From the IMG/VR virus record IMGVR_UViG_3300030329_003102, positions 1 to 30,798 of that record: a stretch of 30,798 nucleotides of DNA; one strand, 5' to 3'. Both the position numbers and the translations under genes were made by a program. Every line of letters starts with the position of its first letter. The stretch's first letter is position 1. Positions 8,492 through 16,688 of this stretch are shown here, piece by piece. The notes under the pieces are model-generated. The model searched no databases. It saw nothing but the letters and a program-made list of their open reading frames with translations, and was not told the origin of the DNA. The DNA is from a virus.

Positions 8492-10186
8492 TTATCCTAA
8501 TAATATAAGTTGTAATTTAGCATTTTCTTTTTTATTAACACTTTTAGCAATTATAGATTCAATAGTATTTATTCCATTTACTAAATAGCTCACTCCTCCA
8601 GAATGTGCAGAATGAGATTGTCCGTAAATTTTAAATTCCGAATTAGGCAAGTGTGTAAATTCGCAATGTCCTTTCTCGTAGTCAACCCAACCAACTTTAG
8701 TTCCATTATGTAATAAATTTCCATTTCCATCATCTAATAAAAAAGCATTTATATTTGTAACCTCTTTATTTGTAGTTTTATCTTCCATAGTTTCAGGGGC
8801 TAGGCTTGATGCTGGTCCATAGCAAATTGTGTCTGTTGTTCCTCCTCCGTGATTAGATCCTTGCAATTTAGGAACTCCAGATGCTAGTGATGGAAATCTT
8901 CCAACATCAAAAGGTGTAGTTCCTGAAACATTTGCAATCCCTACTCTTGTTTCTGAATGGTTAGAATGTGATTGTATTCTTATATCACCTCTATGCAAAT
9001 TTATTGTAACTTTTTTATTTGCTAATCCACCGCTTCCATAATATTCTTCATCAAATACTGCTTGTATTTTTGGAATTACTGCATTTGAAGATCCAGCAAA
9101 TGTTGTATCACTTGAATCTGTTGTAAATGCAATAGCAGTTTCTGTAGAGGTTGAATCAATTCCTCCATTATTAAATTCATCTACTACTATGTGAAATGTA
9201 TAAGTTGTAGATGCGCTTAAGCCAGTTTTGTCAGAGGGCTTGATTCCACTCAATCCAAAATCTAAATAACCACCTTCAGAATAGAAAGGTCCAATAACAA
9301 CAGATCCGGGCACCAATCCATCAACCAAACTATCTGCAGTTCTACCATAACCAAAAAATGCACCTCTTTGCTTAAACTTTCCACTAGCATCAGTTTGACA
9401 TTTTCCCTGATCATAAGGTAAATATTCATTACCATAAAAATAATTTATTTCTTCATTATTAGTTATAGCTCCAGCATCAGTCCCTAATAATCCTCTTTTA
9501 ATATTAACCGTAGTTCCTGATACTGAAACAACTTCAACCACTTCATCAGGTGTATTGCCTAAAATTAATAAATCTCCAGTTTTAAACCAGCTACCATCAT
9601 CAACTACAAAAGCAGTTGCAGATGTATCTGAAACAGTTCCATCAATTAAAACATCTGATCCACCTGCATATGTAGTTCCAGATATAACTGCTGCTTTTCT
9701 ATATTCATTTCCACTATTAATATCTTTTGGCTCTATTCCTATTGATCCAACTGCAGCAGAAGATGCTGATTCTACAGTAGCAGCAGCATCATTATCATAT
9801 GCTACATAGCGAGAATTTGGTAAATAAATAAAATCACCAGCTGGTAATAAAGTTGATATTTTTCTTTTATTTCTAGCTTCAGTTAATCCTACATTATCAT
9901 TATTAACAACATCAACAGAGCTAGAATTTTTATAAGATTGCATAGATAAAATTAATTCAGCACATATATTTCCAGTATTTTTAATAACTAATGCTTTTGC
10001 ATTATGGGTAGTTAATGCTCCTAAATCTTTGCTAAAACTTGAAAGTGTTTGAAACCCATCACCTGATGCAGCTCCATAGGTAACTTCTTGATCAACAACA
10101 AACTGATCTGTATATGTTTTTGTTGAACTGCAATTATATGATCCATCTGCTTGTATATTTAAATCTATTGCAACTTTTTTTGCCAT
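8492..10186 (-). CDS. Large virion structural protein, fibre- or neck-associated
   Basis: 564 aa, Gly/Ser/Thr/Asp-rich and all-beta in appearance. A section near 325-350 (TGLSASTTYTFHIVVDEFN) reads like a fibronectin-type III or Ig-like strand pair. A central beta section (TAFVVDDGSWFKTGDLLILG) resembles small barrel repeats found in marine phage structural proteins. It has no Cys-rich or enzymatic motif. Located between two fibre-like genes and the connector genes. A role as a head fibre, neck whisker or side-tail fibre is inferred from composition only. Confidence 0.55.
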   Translation of the reverse strand: MAKKVAIDLNIQADGSYNCSSTKTYTDQFVVDQEVTYGAASGDGFQTLSSFSKDLGALTTHNAKALVIKNTGNICAELILSMQSYKNSSSVDVVNNDNVGLTEARNKRKISTLLPAGDFIYLPNSRYVAYDNDAAATVESASSAAVGSIGIEPKDINSGNEYRKAAVISGTTYAGGSDVLIDGTVSDTSATAFVVDDGSWFKTGDLLILGNTPDEVVEVVSVSGTTVNIKRGLLGTDAGAITNNEEINYFYGNEYLPYDQGKCQTDASGKFKQRGAFFGYGRTADSLVDGLVPGSVVIGPFYSEGGYLDFGLSGIKPSDKTGLSASTTYTFHIVVDEFNNGGIDSTSTETAIAFTTDSSDTTFAGSSNAVIPKIQAVFDEEYYGSGGLANKKVTINLHRGDIRIQSHSNHSETRVGIANVSGTTPFDVGRFPSLASGVPKLQGSNHGGGTTDTICYGPASSLAPETMEDKTTNKEVTNINAFLLDDGNGNLLHNGTKVGWVDYEKGHCEFTHLPNSEFKIYGQSHSAHSGGVSYLVNGINTIESIIAKSVNKKENAKLQLILLG

Positions 10187-10196
10187 AATTATTCCT

Positions 10197-11003
10197 TTAC
10201 CTTAAATGATATTTTAAACTTAATTGCACTGATATATCATCAGTTCCATCTGTTTCTTCAACAAATGCAACAATAGCTTTGCCGCCATCAACATTTGCCT
10301 GATTAATTGTTAATGTTCCATTTGATGCCCTATCATCTCCAATAGTTATAGGGCTTAAACTATCAGAAGCAGATCCAGTTTGTGCTAATACTACTCCGCT
10401 TGATAAATCTCCAGCAGTTGATCCACTTCCAGTAACTACATTATATTGCATTAAATGAAGATTAGCACTAGCAGAGCCATCTGCAGTCATTATATATGCA
10501 ACTTCATCTATTGTTATATTATCTTGTAAAATCCAAACAACTGCGGAGTATGTTTTTGATCCAGAAGCAACTGTTAAACTTAATACTGGATTTGTTCCAT
10601 TTGATCCCCAATTAGCTCCATTCATAGCACCTGCACCCCAAGTTGCACTATCATACATTATAGGGTTTACGATTAATGGGTGATGAACACCATCTGCAGG
10701 GCTCATATCATACATTCCAAAAAATTTATATTGAGTATTTACATTATGCCCTAATGCTTTAACTAAATCATTAGTTGTATCTACAACAAACATTGTATTC
10801 CCAGCTCGATCGTGAACTTCAAATGCAGTAGTATTATTTGTATTTGATGTTACTTGTAAATGTCTATCTGAAATTTTAACTGAAGATGTAGATCCATCAC
10901 CTGATAGCACTTTTTTAGCAGTTGTTCCAACTCCATTATTGCTATTATCAACATATAAAAGATCTTTGTAAGTTGTCTTTGGTGATTTGCTAGTGAAACT
11001 CAT
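10197..11003 (-). CDS. Fibre-like structural protein
   Basis: 268 aa. The N-terminal 80 residues (SPKTTYKDLLYVDNSNNG, then a VHDRAGNTMFVVD-type strand repeat) have the short beta-helical repeat style of marine phage tail fibres, and a beta-sandwich-like C-terminal half follows (about 100-268). A 70-nt non-coding gap lies upstream (11004-11073), with a good AAAGGA before ATG 11003. The N-terminal repeat type is shared with the 409-aa gene upstream, suggesting that both belong to the same appendage. The receptor-binding role is inferred. Confidence 0.6.
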   Translation of the reverse strand: MSFTSKSPKTTYKDLLYVDNSNNGVGTTAKKVLSGDGSTSSVKISDRHLQVTSNTNNTTAFEVHDRAGNTMFVVDTTNDLVKALGHNVNTQYKFFGMYDMSPADGVHHPLIVNPIMYDSATWGAGAMNGANWGSNGTNPVLSLTVASGSKTYSAVVWILQDNITIDEVAYIMTADGSASANLHLMQYNVVTGSGSTAGDLSSGVVLAQTGSASDSLSPITIGDDRASNGTLTINQANVDGGKAIVAFVEETDGTDDISVQLSLKYHLR

Positions 11004-11073
11004 AAATTTAGTCCTTTACTTTGGTTATAATATAGCATAATATTTATTTTAAAAAACATATTTATTAATTTAC

Positions 11074-12303
11074 CTATTCACCATCATAAATTGTTTTAGG
11101 TAATGCAGTTGCTTTAATTACAAATGGTGGGTAGGCTAATCCGTGACTTGATCTAAGTCCATATTGTAAATATACTGTCTTTGTTACACCTCCAGTACTG
11201 AATCCAATATAAAATGTATTGCTACTACCGATTGCAGCTAAATCATCTGCACCTAATACAAATTTCCAAGTTAGCATATGCTTATCTGCTTCATCATCAC
11301 TAAAAGCTAATCCATAAACATCATATTCAAATTCCTCTCCAACTTTGTTATATGTAGAGCTATCACTTAATCCAACATTAAGTTCAGAATCTGTAGATGT
11401 GTGATTAAAAAAGGCGTTGCACTCTATTTCAACAAATTCACTAGGTGGTGTTATAAAAGTTATTTGATGTGCTGCATCTTCAACAGTCATAGAATTTTGT
11501 ATTTCATAACTATTATAATTTGTTAAATCTCCTTGCAATCTTGTGTATCCTATAATTTGCCCAGCTTGTGCAATAGGCATATCAACACCAGTATCATCTG
11601 TAAACCAGAGAGTATTTGGTGCATCATCGTGTACCCATAACTGCCCATAACCAGCAACATCTGTTCCAGCATCTGCAGTTTCTTTTATTAATAACCCACC
11701 ATCATCTGCTTCTAATTTTAATAATCCATTAGGATTTATTGTTAAATGTCCAGCAGTTCCATCACTATCACTAGTTAATATTGTAGTTTCTCCATTTGCA
11801 GATGTATTAATATTAAAAAAATTAGCAGTTCCCACTGCTGAATGTATTCTAAAATCAGTAGCAGCTCCTGAAATCATTTCAGCAATATATTTAGTTCCAG
11901 CTTTAAATGTAATATTATCACCATCTGCATTTAATGTTATATCAGTGGTAACATCTAAAGTCAAAGCTCCTCCAGCAACTATTGTATCTAAATCAGTTAT
12001 AGTTAAATCTCCATTAGCATAACTTACATCTGATAAATCATTTAAACTATCTACATCACTAGCTTCTGTTATAACTTCCGATCCTCCAACAGTTAGCGAA
12101 TCTCTAATATCTAAAGAATCTGTTAATAGTTTACCAATTATTTTTAATTCTGATTTTGATATTTGTATTGGAGTATTATCAACTCCAACTTTTAAAACTT
12201 TAAATTCAGAAGAAAGTGCAGTATCATTTTCCAACAATACTGCATTTTTCTTTTTCTTCTCAAAGATTTGTAATAATTTGTTTATTATTCTTTGAAACTC
12301 CAT
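11074..12303 (-). CDS. Fibre/spike-like protein with beta-repeat shaft
   Basis: 409 aa. Residues 1-25 are basic and helical, probably an attachment segment. Residues 60-235 are short Asp/Gly/Thr-rich beta repeats (for example LTITDLDTIVAGGALTLDV), typical of trimeric phage fibre shafts. Residues 250-409 form a compact beta C-terminal head (ITFITPPSEFVEIECNAFFN onwards), a likely ligand-binding tip. The start has only a weak ribosome binding site. The unusual point is its position upstream of the neck and tail genes rather than after the tail hub. Confidence 0.65.
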   Translation of the reverse strand: MEFQRIINKLLQIFEKKKKNAVLLENDTALSSEFKVLKVGVDNTPIQISKSELKIIGKLLTDSLDIRDSLTVGGSEVITEASDVDSLNDLSDVSYANGDLTITDLDTIVAGGALTLDVTTDITLNADGDNITFKAGTKYIAEMISGAATDFRIHSAVGTANFFNINTSANGETTILTSDSDGTAGHLTINPNGLLKLEADDGGLLIKETADAGTDVAGYGQLWVHDDAPNTLWFTDDTGVDMPIAQAGQIIGYTRLQGDLTNYNSYEIQNSMTVEDAAHQITFITPPSEFVEIECNAFFNHTSTDSELNVGLSDSSTYNKVGEEFEYDVYGLAFSDDEADKHMLTWKFVLGADDLAAIGSSNTFYIGFSTGGVTKTVYLQYGLRSSHGLAYPPFVIKATALPKTIYDGE

Positions 12304-12311
12304 TAGCTATA

Positions 12312-12458
12312 TTATTTAATAAATTTATTCATTATCGGTTTAATAAACATATCTAATGCGATGTCGTCATATTTAGTAGGTGTAATTTTAACAATTTTTT
12401 CCAGTGCATAAAATCCTACCAAAACATATTCCCAGTTACTAGTTAGCCATTCCATCAT
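12312..12458 (-). CDS. Small membrane-associated protein (48 aa)
   Basis: The start is ATG 12458, placed seven bases after GAGGAG; a second ATG follows immediately. The protein has a hydrophobic aromatic N-terminal half (NWEYVLVGFYALEKIV) and an amphipathic C-terminus containing PTKYDD. It overlaps the end of the upstream coiled-coil gene by 20 nt. Small proteins of this style sit with lysis genes in marine phages, and a holin or holin-accessory role is possible but unproven. Confidence 0.7.
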   Translation of the reverse strand: MMEWLTSNWEYVLVGFYALEKIVKITPTKYDDIALDMFIKPIMNKFIK

Positions 12459-12660
12459 CTATTTGCTCCTCATTGATTATAGTTGTAATTTGAACAATAT
12501 TTTCAAAAAATTCTTTTGTTTCCTGATGCCCATCTTTAATCTCTTGTATTTCTTCTTTATTTATTATAGGTGGGTGTGAATCTTTTTTAAGAATTTTAAT
12601 TTGTTCATTTAAATCTAATACTATTTTTTGCAATTTTTCTATTTCTTTTTTATAATCCAT
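12439..12660 (-). CDS. Small coiled-coil protein
   Basis: 73 aa. Residues 3-30 form a strong heptad pattern (IEKLQKIVLDLNEQIKILKK), and the rest is acidic and helical. No membrane segment or enzyme motif is visible. It starts by ATG overlap with the stop of the BhlA-like gene and overlaps the 48-aa membrane protein, so these three are translated together. A structural accessory to the lysis proteins, or a fibre chaperone, would both fit. Confidence 0.7.
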   Translation of the reverse strand: MDYKKEIEKLQKIVLDLNEQIKILKKDSHPPIINKEEIQEIKDGHQETKEFFENIVQITTIINEEQIDDGMAN

Positions 12661-12962
12661 TAATATTTTTTATTTCTATTTCGTTCTTGTATTCGTAAAA
12701 ACTTATCTTTGTATTCAGATAAATAAGCCATAATTTCAACTAAACTCCTGTATGATCTTTCTATTCCTTTTTGTTCTAACTGCATCTTTTTTTGTTGATC
12801 TATTAATTTTATTAATATTCCTTCAACTCTCCCAAAACTCTCTCGTAATTCTTTGCTTAATTCATCTTGTATATATTTGTTTTGCTTTTGTATAAATAAC
12901 CAAAATGCTATTGCTACTACCAGCGGCACTCCATATCGTTCTACTATTTGAAGCCAATCCAT
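12660..12962 (-). CDS. BhlA/UviB-like membrane protein, possible holin
   Basis: 100 aa. A single N-terminal membrane segment (about residues 8-24, VERYGVPLVVAIAFWLFI) is followed by a long charged coiled coil (28-95). That is the layout of the BhlA/UviB holin-like family, which typically reads GVP followed by a hydrophobic helix and then Lys/Glu-rich heptads. It lies two genes from the lysozyme and opposite in polarity to the XhlA-like protein, which has its membrane segment at the C-terminus. It would act in the inner membrane to permit endolysin release. The family call is from topology and the GVP signature. Confidence 0.6.
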   Translation of the reverse strand: MDWLQIVERYGVPLVVAIAFWLFIQKQNKYIQDELSKELRESFGRVEGILIKLIDQQKKMQLEQKGIERSYRSLVEIMAYLSEYKDKFLRIQERNRNKKY

Positions 12963-14144
12963 TCACACCACCACCTTAAATATAGTTGTTCCTTGCTTAA
13001 TCTTGTCACTTGATTTTGCATTATAAGATTCAAGTGATTTATCTATATCATAACCTTCAGTATAATTTTGTAGATCTATTTTTATTCCATCTCTGTTTCC
13101 ATTATTATAAAATATATAGCAATTCTGTGATGCTCTACCTGATAAATTCAATGCTTTCTCGCTGTAATCATTTGCCCCTACCATTGAGCTGGATCTAGAA
13201 TAATTGTCGCCAACACGAGCCGAATGTATGTGTCCAAAAATAACATAATCAATTTTTGTTCCTCGCATCTTGTATCTTCCTACCATCTGGGTAACAGATG
13301 ATTCTATTTTTCCTTTAATTGATCCATTTCCGTGTAATACTAATAAATTTTGTCCAGCTACTTCAACTACTACCTCTGTCGGATCTCCATCAATAAAATT
13401 AATATTTGAATCTTTAAAAATATATCGTAATGTTTGAAAAATTGTAAAATCATAATTATCAGTTGCTACTAAAGGGCTCCAACCCCAATCTTTTTTAACT
13501 CTTGATTCATTACCAGTAACCATACAAACAGACACATTAAATTCTTCATTCAAATGTAATATAACTTGTTGCATAATATCAACTGCTAAAAAAGTTGCTT
13601 TAGCTCTATTAGTAGCCATTGATAATAATTCATCTAATCTGCGATCTGAATTTAATAAATCACCTGATTGCACCATCAACACATTTGTAATTCCAAATGC
13701 TTTAAAATATTTAGTCGCTTTATCTACAAACATTTTACATCTAGCAGATGCAATTTTAAAATCATATTTATTATGCTCTAAATTTACTAGTTCGTTAAAA
13801 TGCACATCGCTAAATTGTATAACACCAACTGCTTCTTTATATTCTGAATGCTTTTTAGTATATTGTGATAATTTATATGAACTAAATATATCTATTAATT
13901 TTGAACTATATTCAGAAACTGCATTTTCTATTCTTGCATATTCTCTAAATGATTTTCGTTCTATTCTATTTAGATCTTGGTAGCTTTGTTTTTGTTTGGC
14001 TAATCTAACATTTTCTTTAATTAGCCGAATATCTTCAATAGGGGCAATAGTTCTAGAGTGACAAATTTTGCATAAATATCTCTGGTGTCCTCTGTCAAAT
14101 CCACTCTTTACTAAATTGCCTGAGTGACAAGTTGGGCAATACAT
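12963..14144 (-). CDS. Calcineurin-like metallophosphoesterase with N-terminal zinc ribbon
   Basis: 393 aa. Residues 3-28 form a four-Cys zinc ribbon (C3, C6, C25, C28) of the style CPTCHS...LCKICHS, like the InsA N-terminus of IS1. After a helical linker (40-100) come the metallophosphoesterase motifs in order: SDVH (D113, H115), GDLLN (D162), TGNES (N212), HGNG (H271) and GHIH (H305, H307). These are the metal ligands of the two-metal phosphoesterase site, related to Mre11/SbcD and YfcE-type enzymes. The substrate could be DNA, nucleotide or phosphoprotein. It sits inside the lysis group rather than with replication genes, which is unexpected. Upstream and downstream starts abut its ends. 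Confidence 0.88.
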   Translation of the reverse strand: MYCPTCHSGNLVKSGFDRGHQRYLCKICHSRTIAPIEDIRLIKENVRLAKQKQSYQDLNRIERKSFREYARIENAVSEYSSKLIDIFSSYKLSQYTKKHSEYKEAVGVIQFSDVHFNELVNLEHNKYDFKIASARCKMFVDKATKYFKAFGITNVLMVQSGDLLNSDRRLDELLSMATNRAKATFLAVDIMQQVILHLNEEFNVSVCMVTGNESRVKKDWGWSPLVATDNYDFTIFQTLRYIFKDSNINFIDGDPTEVVVEVAGQNLLVLHGNGSIKGKIESSVTQMVGRYKMRGTKIDYVIFGHIHSARVGDNYSRSSSMVGANDYSEKALNLSGRASQNCYIFYNNGNRDGIKIDLQNYTEGYDIDKSLESYNAKSSDKIKQGTTIFKVVV

Positions 14145-14359
14145 TAATTAAAATATATCAAATAAGATAAAACAGAACTAACTGCAGCTCCTACTCCAAA
14201 TATCCAATAAACTTGCTTTTCTGTTTTTCTTACTCTACCATTAATGGTATCTAAATGATTCTCACATTTATCAACTTTTTCTTTTAAATATTCCAGATCT
14301 CCAGTTATTCTAACAAGATGCAAGGTAATGTTTTCTCTGTATTCATCTAATTTAGTCAC
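14144..14359 (-). CDS. XhlA-like lysis membrane protein
   Basis: 71 aa. The start is GTG 14359, seven bases after GAGG, overlapping the lysozyme stop by 8 nt. The N-terminal 50 residues are an amphipathic coiled coil (ITGDLEYLKEKVDKCENHL), and residues 51-69 form one membrane segment (VYWIFGVGAAVSSVLSYLI). This is the architecture of the XhlA hemolysin/holin-accessory family that works with an endolysin and a second membrane protein. Immediate coupling to the lysozyme supports a lysis role. Confidence 0.7.
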   Translation of the reverse strand: MTKLDEYRENITLHLVRITGDLEYLKEKVDKCENHLDTINGRVRKTEKQVYWIFGVGAAVSSVLSYLIYFN

Positions 14360-14762
14360 CCAATGCCCTCAATATCTTGCTCAACTCTTCAGCTCTATTC
14401 GGTGTCTGTAATGCCCATTTACTTTCAAGCATTTCATAACTAGCTTTTTTATAATCTTTATGCTCTAATAAATATATAGTTTTTTTAAAGCGACTAAAAC
14501 CAGTAACCCCTAATTGATAGCACATATTTATTATTACATCTTGTGCTTCTCTTGGCTGATCATCAAACCATCTAAATCTATCTTGTATTTTACAAGTTAG
14601 ATCATATAATTTTCTAATTAATATTTGCTCTGCTATATCTTCATCTAAAACAAGATCTTTAATTGCAAATCCGTAACCAATAGTATCAAATCCAGCAGAG
14701 CATTTGTAAACTCTGCTTCTGAATCCTTCGTGTTTTTTAATTTGCTCGATCAAGAAATCCAC
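14352..14762 (-). CDS. T4-type lysozyme (GH24 endolysin)
   Basis: 136 aa muramidase that would hydrolyse the beta-1,4 bond between MurNAc and GlcNAc. Residues 9-31 match the GH24 active-site block: catalytic Glu in KKHEG (E12), then YKCSAGFDTIGYG with the conserved Thr (T27). TPNRA near the C-terminus is the other family hallmark. The position of the T4 catalytic Asp20 is held by Cys21 here. The start is GTG 14762 with little Shine-Dalgarno. There is no signal peptide or SAR-type N-terminal helix, so it needs a holin. It is followed by coupled XhlA-like and nearby BhlA-like genes. Confidence 0.9.
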   Translation of the reverse strand: MDFLIEQIKKHEGFRSRVYKCSAGFDTIGYGFAIKDLVLDEDIAEQILIRKLYDLTCKIQDRFRWFDDQPREAQDVIINMCYQLGVTGFSRFKKTIYLLEHKDYKKASYEMLESKWALQTPNRAEELSKILRALGD

Positions 14763-14764
14763 TA

Positions 14765-15256
14765 TTATTTTTGTTTAAAATGAAATCTAAATGTTAGATC
14801 ACTAGCTGCATAAGTAACAGTTCCACCAATAATAACTGTAAAATATAATGAAGTAGATCCAGCATCTGCTTTACATAAGAAAGGCAATTTAGGTTTTGTT
14901 CCAGTTTCATTAACTGGCATACAGATATTGTATTCACCCATATCTAAAGCGCCATCGGCTGGTATATCAACCCAACCACAAAAATTTGCAGCTAATCCTT
15001 CAGCAGCAGTAATATTCATAGCATCATTAGCTGATTCCATTGATTGATTAGATCCCATAATAATAACTTCCATAGCAGTAGCACTTGATTTTTTACTATT
15101 AACTGTTATGTTTACCAATTCTGCAGTTCCACCTTTACCTAATACTGCATTTGGTATTTCTGCTTTATTAAAAAGAGCATCACCATCTGCATATTCATTA
15201 GTGTTTAAAGTAGGAGTAACATCTATAATTGTATAATTGCTAAATGAGTTAGACAT
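14765..15256 (-). CDS. Probable capsid decoration/auxiliary head protein
   Basis: 163 aa, all-beta in appearance with alternating hydrophobics (AMEVIIMGSNQS, then LYFTVIIGGTVTY) and no enzyme motif. It follows the capsid gene and a Lys-rich small gene, and its ATG overlaps the latter's stop (TAATG). Proteins of this size and position often decorate the capsid surface. I do not recognise the family, so the role is inferred from place and composition. Confidence 0.5.
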   Translation of the reverse strand: MSNSFSNYTIIDVTPTLNTNEYADGDALFNKAEIPNAVLGKGGTAELVNITVNSKKSSATAMEVIIMGSNQSMESANDAMNITAAEGLAANFCGWVDIPADGALDMGEYNICMPVNETGTKPKLPFLCKADAGSTSLYFTVIIGGTVTYAASDLTFRFHFKQK

Positions 15257-15423
15257 TATTTATCTCCTTTATCTTTTTTCTTTTTAGCTTTTTTAACTGC
15301 TTTTTTAATTGCTTTTCCATATTTATCAACTTCTTCAAAGCGTTCTTTTAAAGAATCCAATTTGTGTTTAGTTCTAATATATTTAACTACCAAACCATTT
15401 GCTTTTTTAAAAAATCTTTCCAT
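15256..15423 (-). CDS. Small Lys-rich protein (55 aa)
   Basis: 55 residues, starting at ATG 15423 after a strong AGGAGAG. The N-terminal half is an amphipathic helix, and the C-terminal 20 residues are mostly Lys (KKAVKKAKKKKDKGDK). The high basic charge suggests nucleic acid or capsid-interior binding. It lies between the capsid hairpin and the decoration-like gene. Function unknown. Confidence 0.75.
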   Translation of the reverse strand: MERFFKKANGLVVKYIRTKHKLDSLKERFEEVDKYGKAIKKAVKKAKKKKDKGDK

Positions 15424-15441
15424 TCAACTCTCCTAAGTTAT

Positions 15442-15463
15442 GAGGGGTAGTTGCCTACCCCTC
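15442..15463 (-). other. Perfect RNA hairpin with GCAA tetraloop after the capsid gene
   Basis: On the minus strand a 9-bp perfect stem (arms 15463-15455 and 15450-15442) closes a GCAA loop, a GNRA tetraloop present only in the minus-strand RNA. It starts 20 nt after the capsid stop. It lacks a following U-tract (ATAACTTAGG), so it is better read as an mRNA stability element or weak attenuator than as an intrinsic terminator. Confidence 0.8.
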
Positions 15464-15482
15464 CACGATTATCTACTATGAA

Positions 15483-16352
15483 TTAAGAAACATCAGATAA
15501 CATATAAACACCAAATGTGTCCATAACTTCAATCACTCCACATTTTAAAGAGCAAACATATTCTGTAGATTGATATGATGCATCTCTTTGTGTTTCTACA
15601 TTAATTAAACCAGCAGAACTAACACCTAAGCCTAATGCTTTTTGTGAGAACATACCAGCTGGGCAATCATTATTTCCATCTTCTAAAACTTCTTCAGAGA
15701 AATAAATATTTACTCCACCTAATTGTCCAACATAGCCATTGCTTAACATTTCTGTTGATACTGGATTATCTGCTAAAGTTCCTGATGAACTTGCTACAAC
15801 TAATCCTTGTATTCCTTTAGCTCCCCAGATCTGTTTTGAGTTACCAACATAATTAAATGGTAAAGGTGCACCAGCAGCGTGTAATTGTCTAGCCGCATCG
15901 AAAAATAGATCTAAACTCAATGCAGTTCCAGCAGCAGCTGATGTTTGACTAAAACCAGAAAATAAATCTGTTAAAAGATCATCTAATTTTAATGAAGCAG
16001 CGTTTGCTAAATTAGTTGCAATATTACCAGTAAGATCATAAGCAGATCCTAATCTTGCTAAATCTGAAACATCTGCACGAACTACATAATTTTTAATTAT
16101 ACATTCGTGAGCACCAGTTGCTACCGCATCTGATCCTTGTTCAGCAGTTTCACCTAGATCATCAACATCAGTAGATGCTAATGCAGTCATATCTACAAAT
16201 GTCACAGAAGCAGCTCCAGTTACTGCAGGTGCAGTCCAAACTAGAGGAGCCATAACATTTTTCTTTTTAAAAGCCATAACAACATCAGGCAATATGTGGT
16301 CTGCTGCTGTTACTGAATAATTGGCGAATGATGATTTTTGAGTTGTTGCCAT
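15483..16352 (-). CDS. Major capsid protein, HK97-fold-like
   Basis: 289 aa. Ala/Ser/Gly-rich and soluble-looking, with an N-terminal arm (ATTQKSSFANYSVTAADHILPDVV), an E-loop-like region (TDVDDLGETAEQGSDAVATGAHECIIKNY split over 85-115) and a beta C-terminus. The position downstream of portal, MuF-like and scaffold genes is canonical for the capsid. I chose ATG 16352 over the TTG at 16355 because an AAGGAG lies about six bases upstream of that ATG. The short length suggests that it uses the separate scaffold rather than an internal delta domain. It is flanked by two RNA hairpins, consistent with high expression. Confidence 0.85.
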   Translation of the reverse strand: MATTQKSSFANYSVTAADHILPDVVMAFKKKNVMAPLVWTAPAVTGAASVTFVDMTALASTDVDDLGETAEQGSDAVATGAHECIIKNYVVRADVSDLARLGSAYDLTGNIATNLANAASLKLDDLLTDLFSGFSQTSAAAGTALSLDLFFDAARQLHAAGAPLPFNYVGNSKQIWGAKGIQGLVVASSSGTLADNPVSTEMLSNGYVGQLGGVNIYFSEEVLEDGNNDCPAGMFSQKALGLGVSSAGLINVETQRDASYQSTEYVCSLKCGVIEVMDTFGVYMLSDVS

Positions 16353-16372
16353 CAATCTCTCCTTTTAATTTT

Positions 16373-16415
16373 TATAGTCTTTCAACTGCTTTATCAAGCC
16401 TTCATTTTGACTATA
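16373..16415 (-). other. Possible leader hairpin upstream of the capsid gene
   Basis: Minus-strand TATAGTC (16415-16409) pairs perfectly with GACTATA (16379-16373) around a 29-nt loop that holds a minor GCTT/AAGC stem. It occupies the gap between the 89-aa gene stop and the capsid ribosome binding site. Seven A/T-rich pairs with a large loop are weak evidence, so this is tentative. Confidence 0.35.
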
Positions 16416-16416
16416 T

Positions 16417-16686
16417 TTAATTGTTATAGATTTTTTTTTGAGCATAGGGCTTTTTTAATGTTCCTTTTCCAAACCCTCCAAAATATCCAAATGATTTTGA
16501 TTTTTTACCTTTGAAATGCCTTTCCGCATTTTCTTGTGCTGCATCTAAATAATCTGATGTAGAGCATTTTTTATTATCTATTGTGCAACTGGGGTAACCC
16601 TCTTTATCAGTATTCATTTTTAACCGATCTTCAGGATCTAAATCAATTCCTAATATTTTTTCTTTTTTTCCATCTACTAAAGCCAT
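16417..16686 (-). CDS. Unknown small protein between scaffold and capsid
   Basis: 89 aa. Acidic N-terminal half and a basic Gly/Phe/Lys C-terminal half (FGYFGGFGKGTLKKPYAQKK). Two Cys (STIDNKKC region) are present but no zinc motif. It starts 3 nt after the scaffold stop and ends just before the capsid leader. A head-assembly cofactor is possible by position. I do not recognise it. Confidence 0.7.
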   Translation of the reverse strand: MALVDGKKEKILGIDLDPEDRLKMNTDKEGYPSCTIDNKKCSTSDYLDAAQENAERHFKGKKSKSFGYFGGFGKGTLKKPYAQKKIYNN

Positions 16687-16688
16687 AG

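Noticed and set aside
11004-11073. Internal promoter in the gap before the 268-aa fibre gene
   Set aside because: The AT-rich TATATT-like sequence has no matching -35 box and is unremarkable in this composition.
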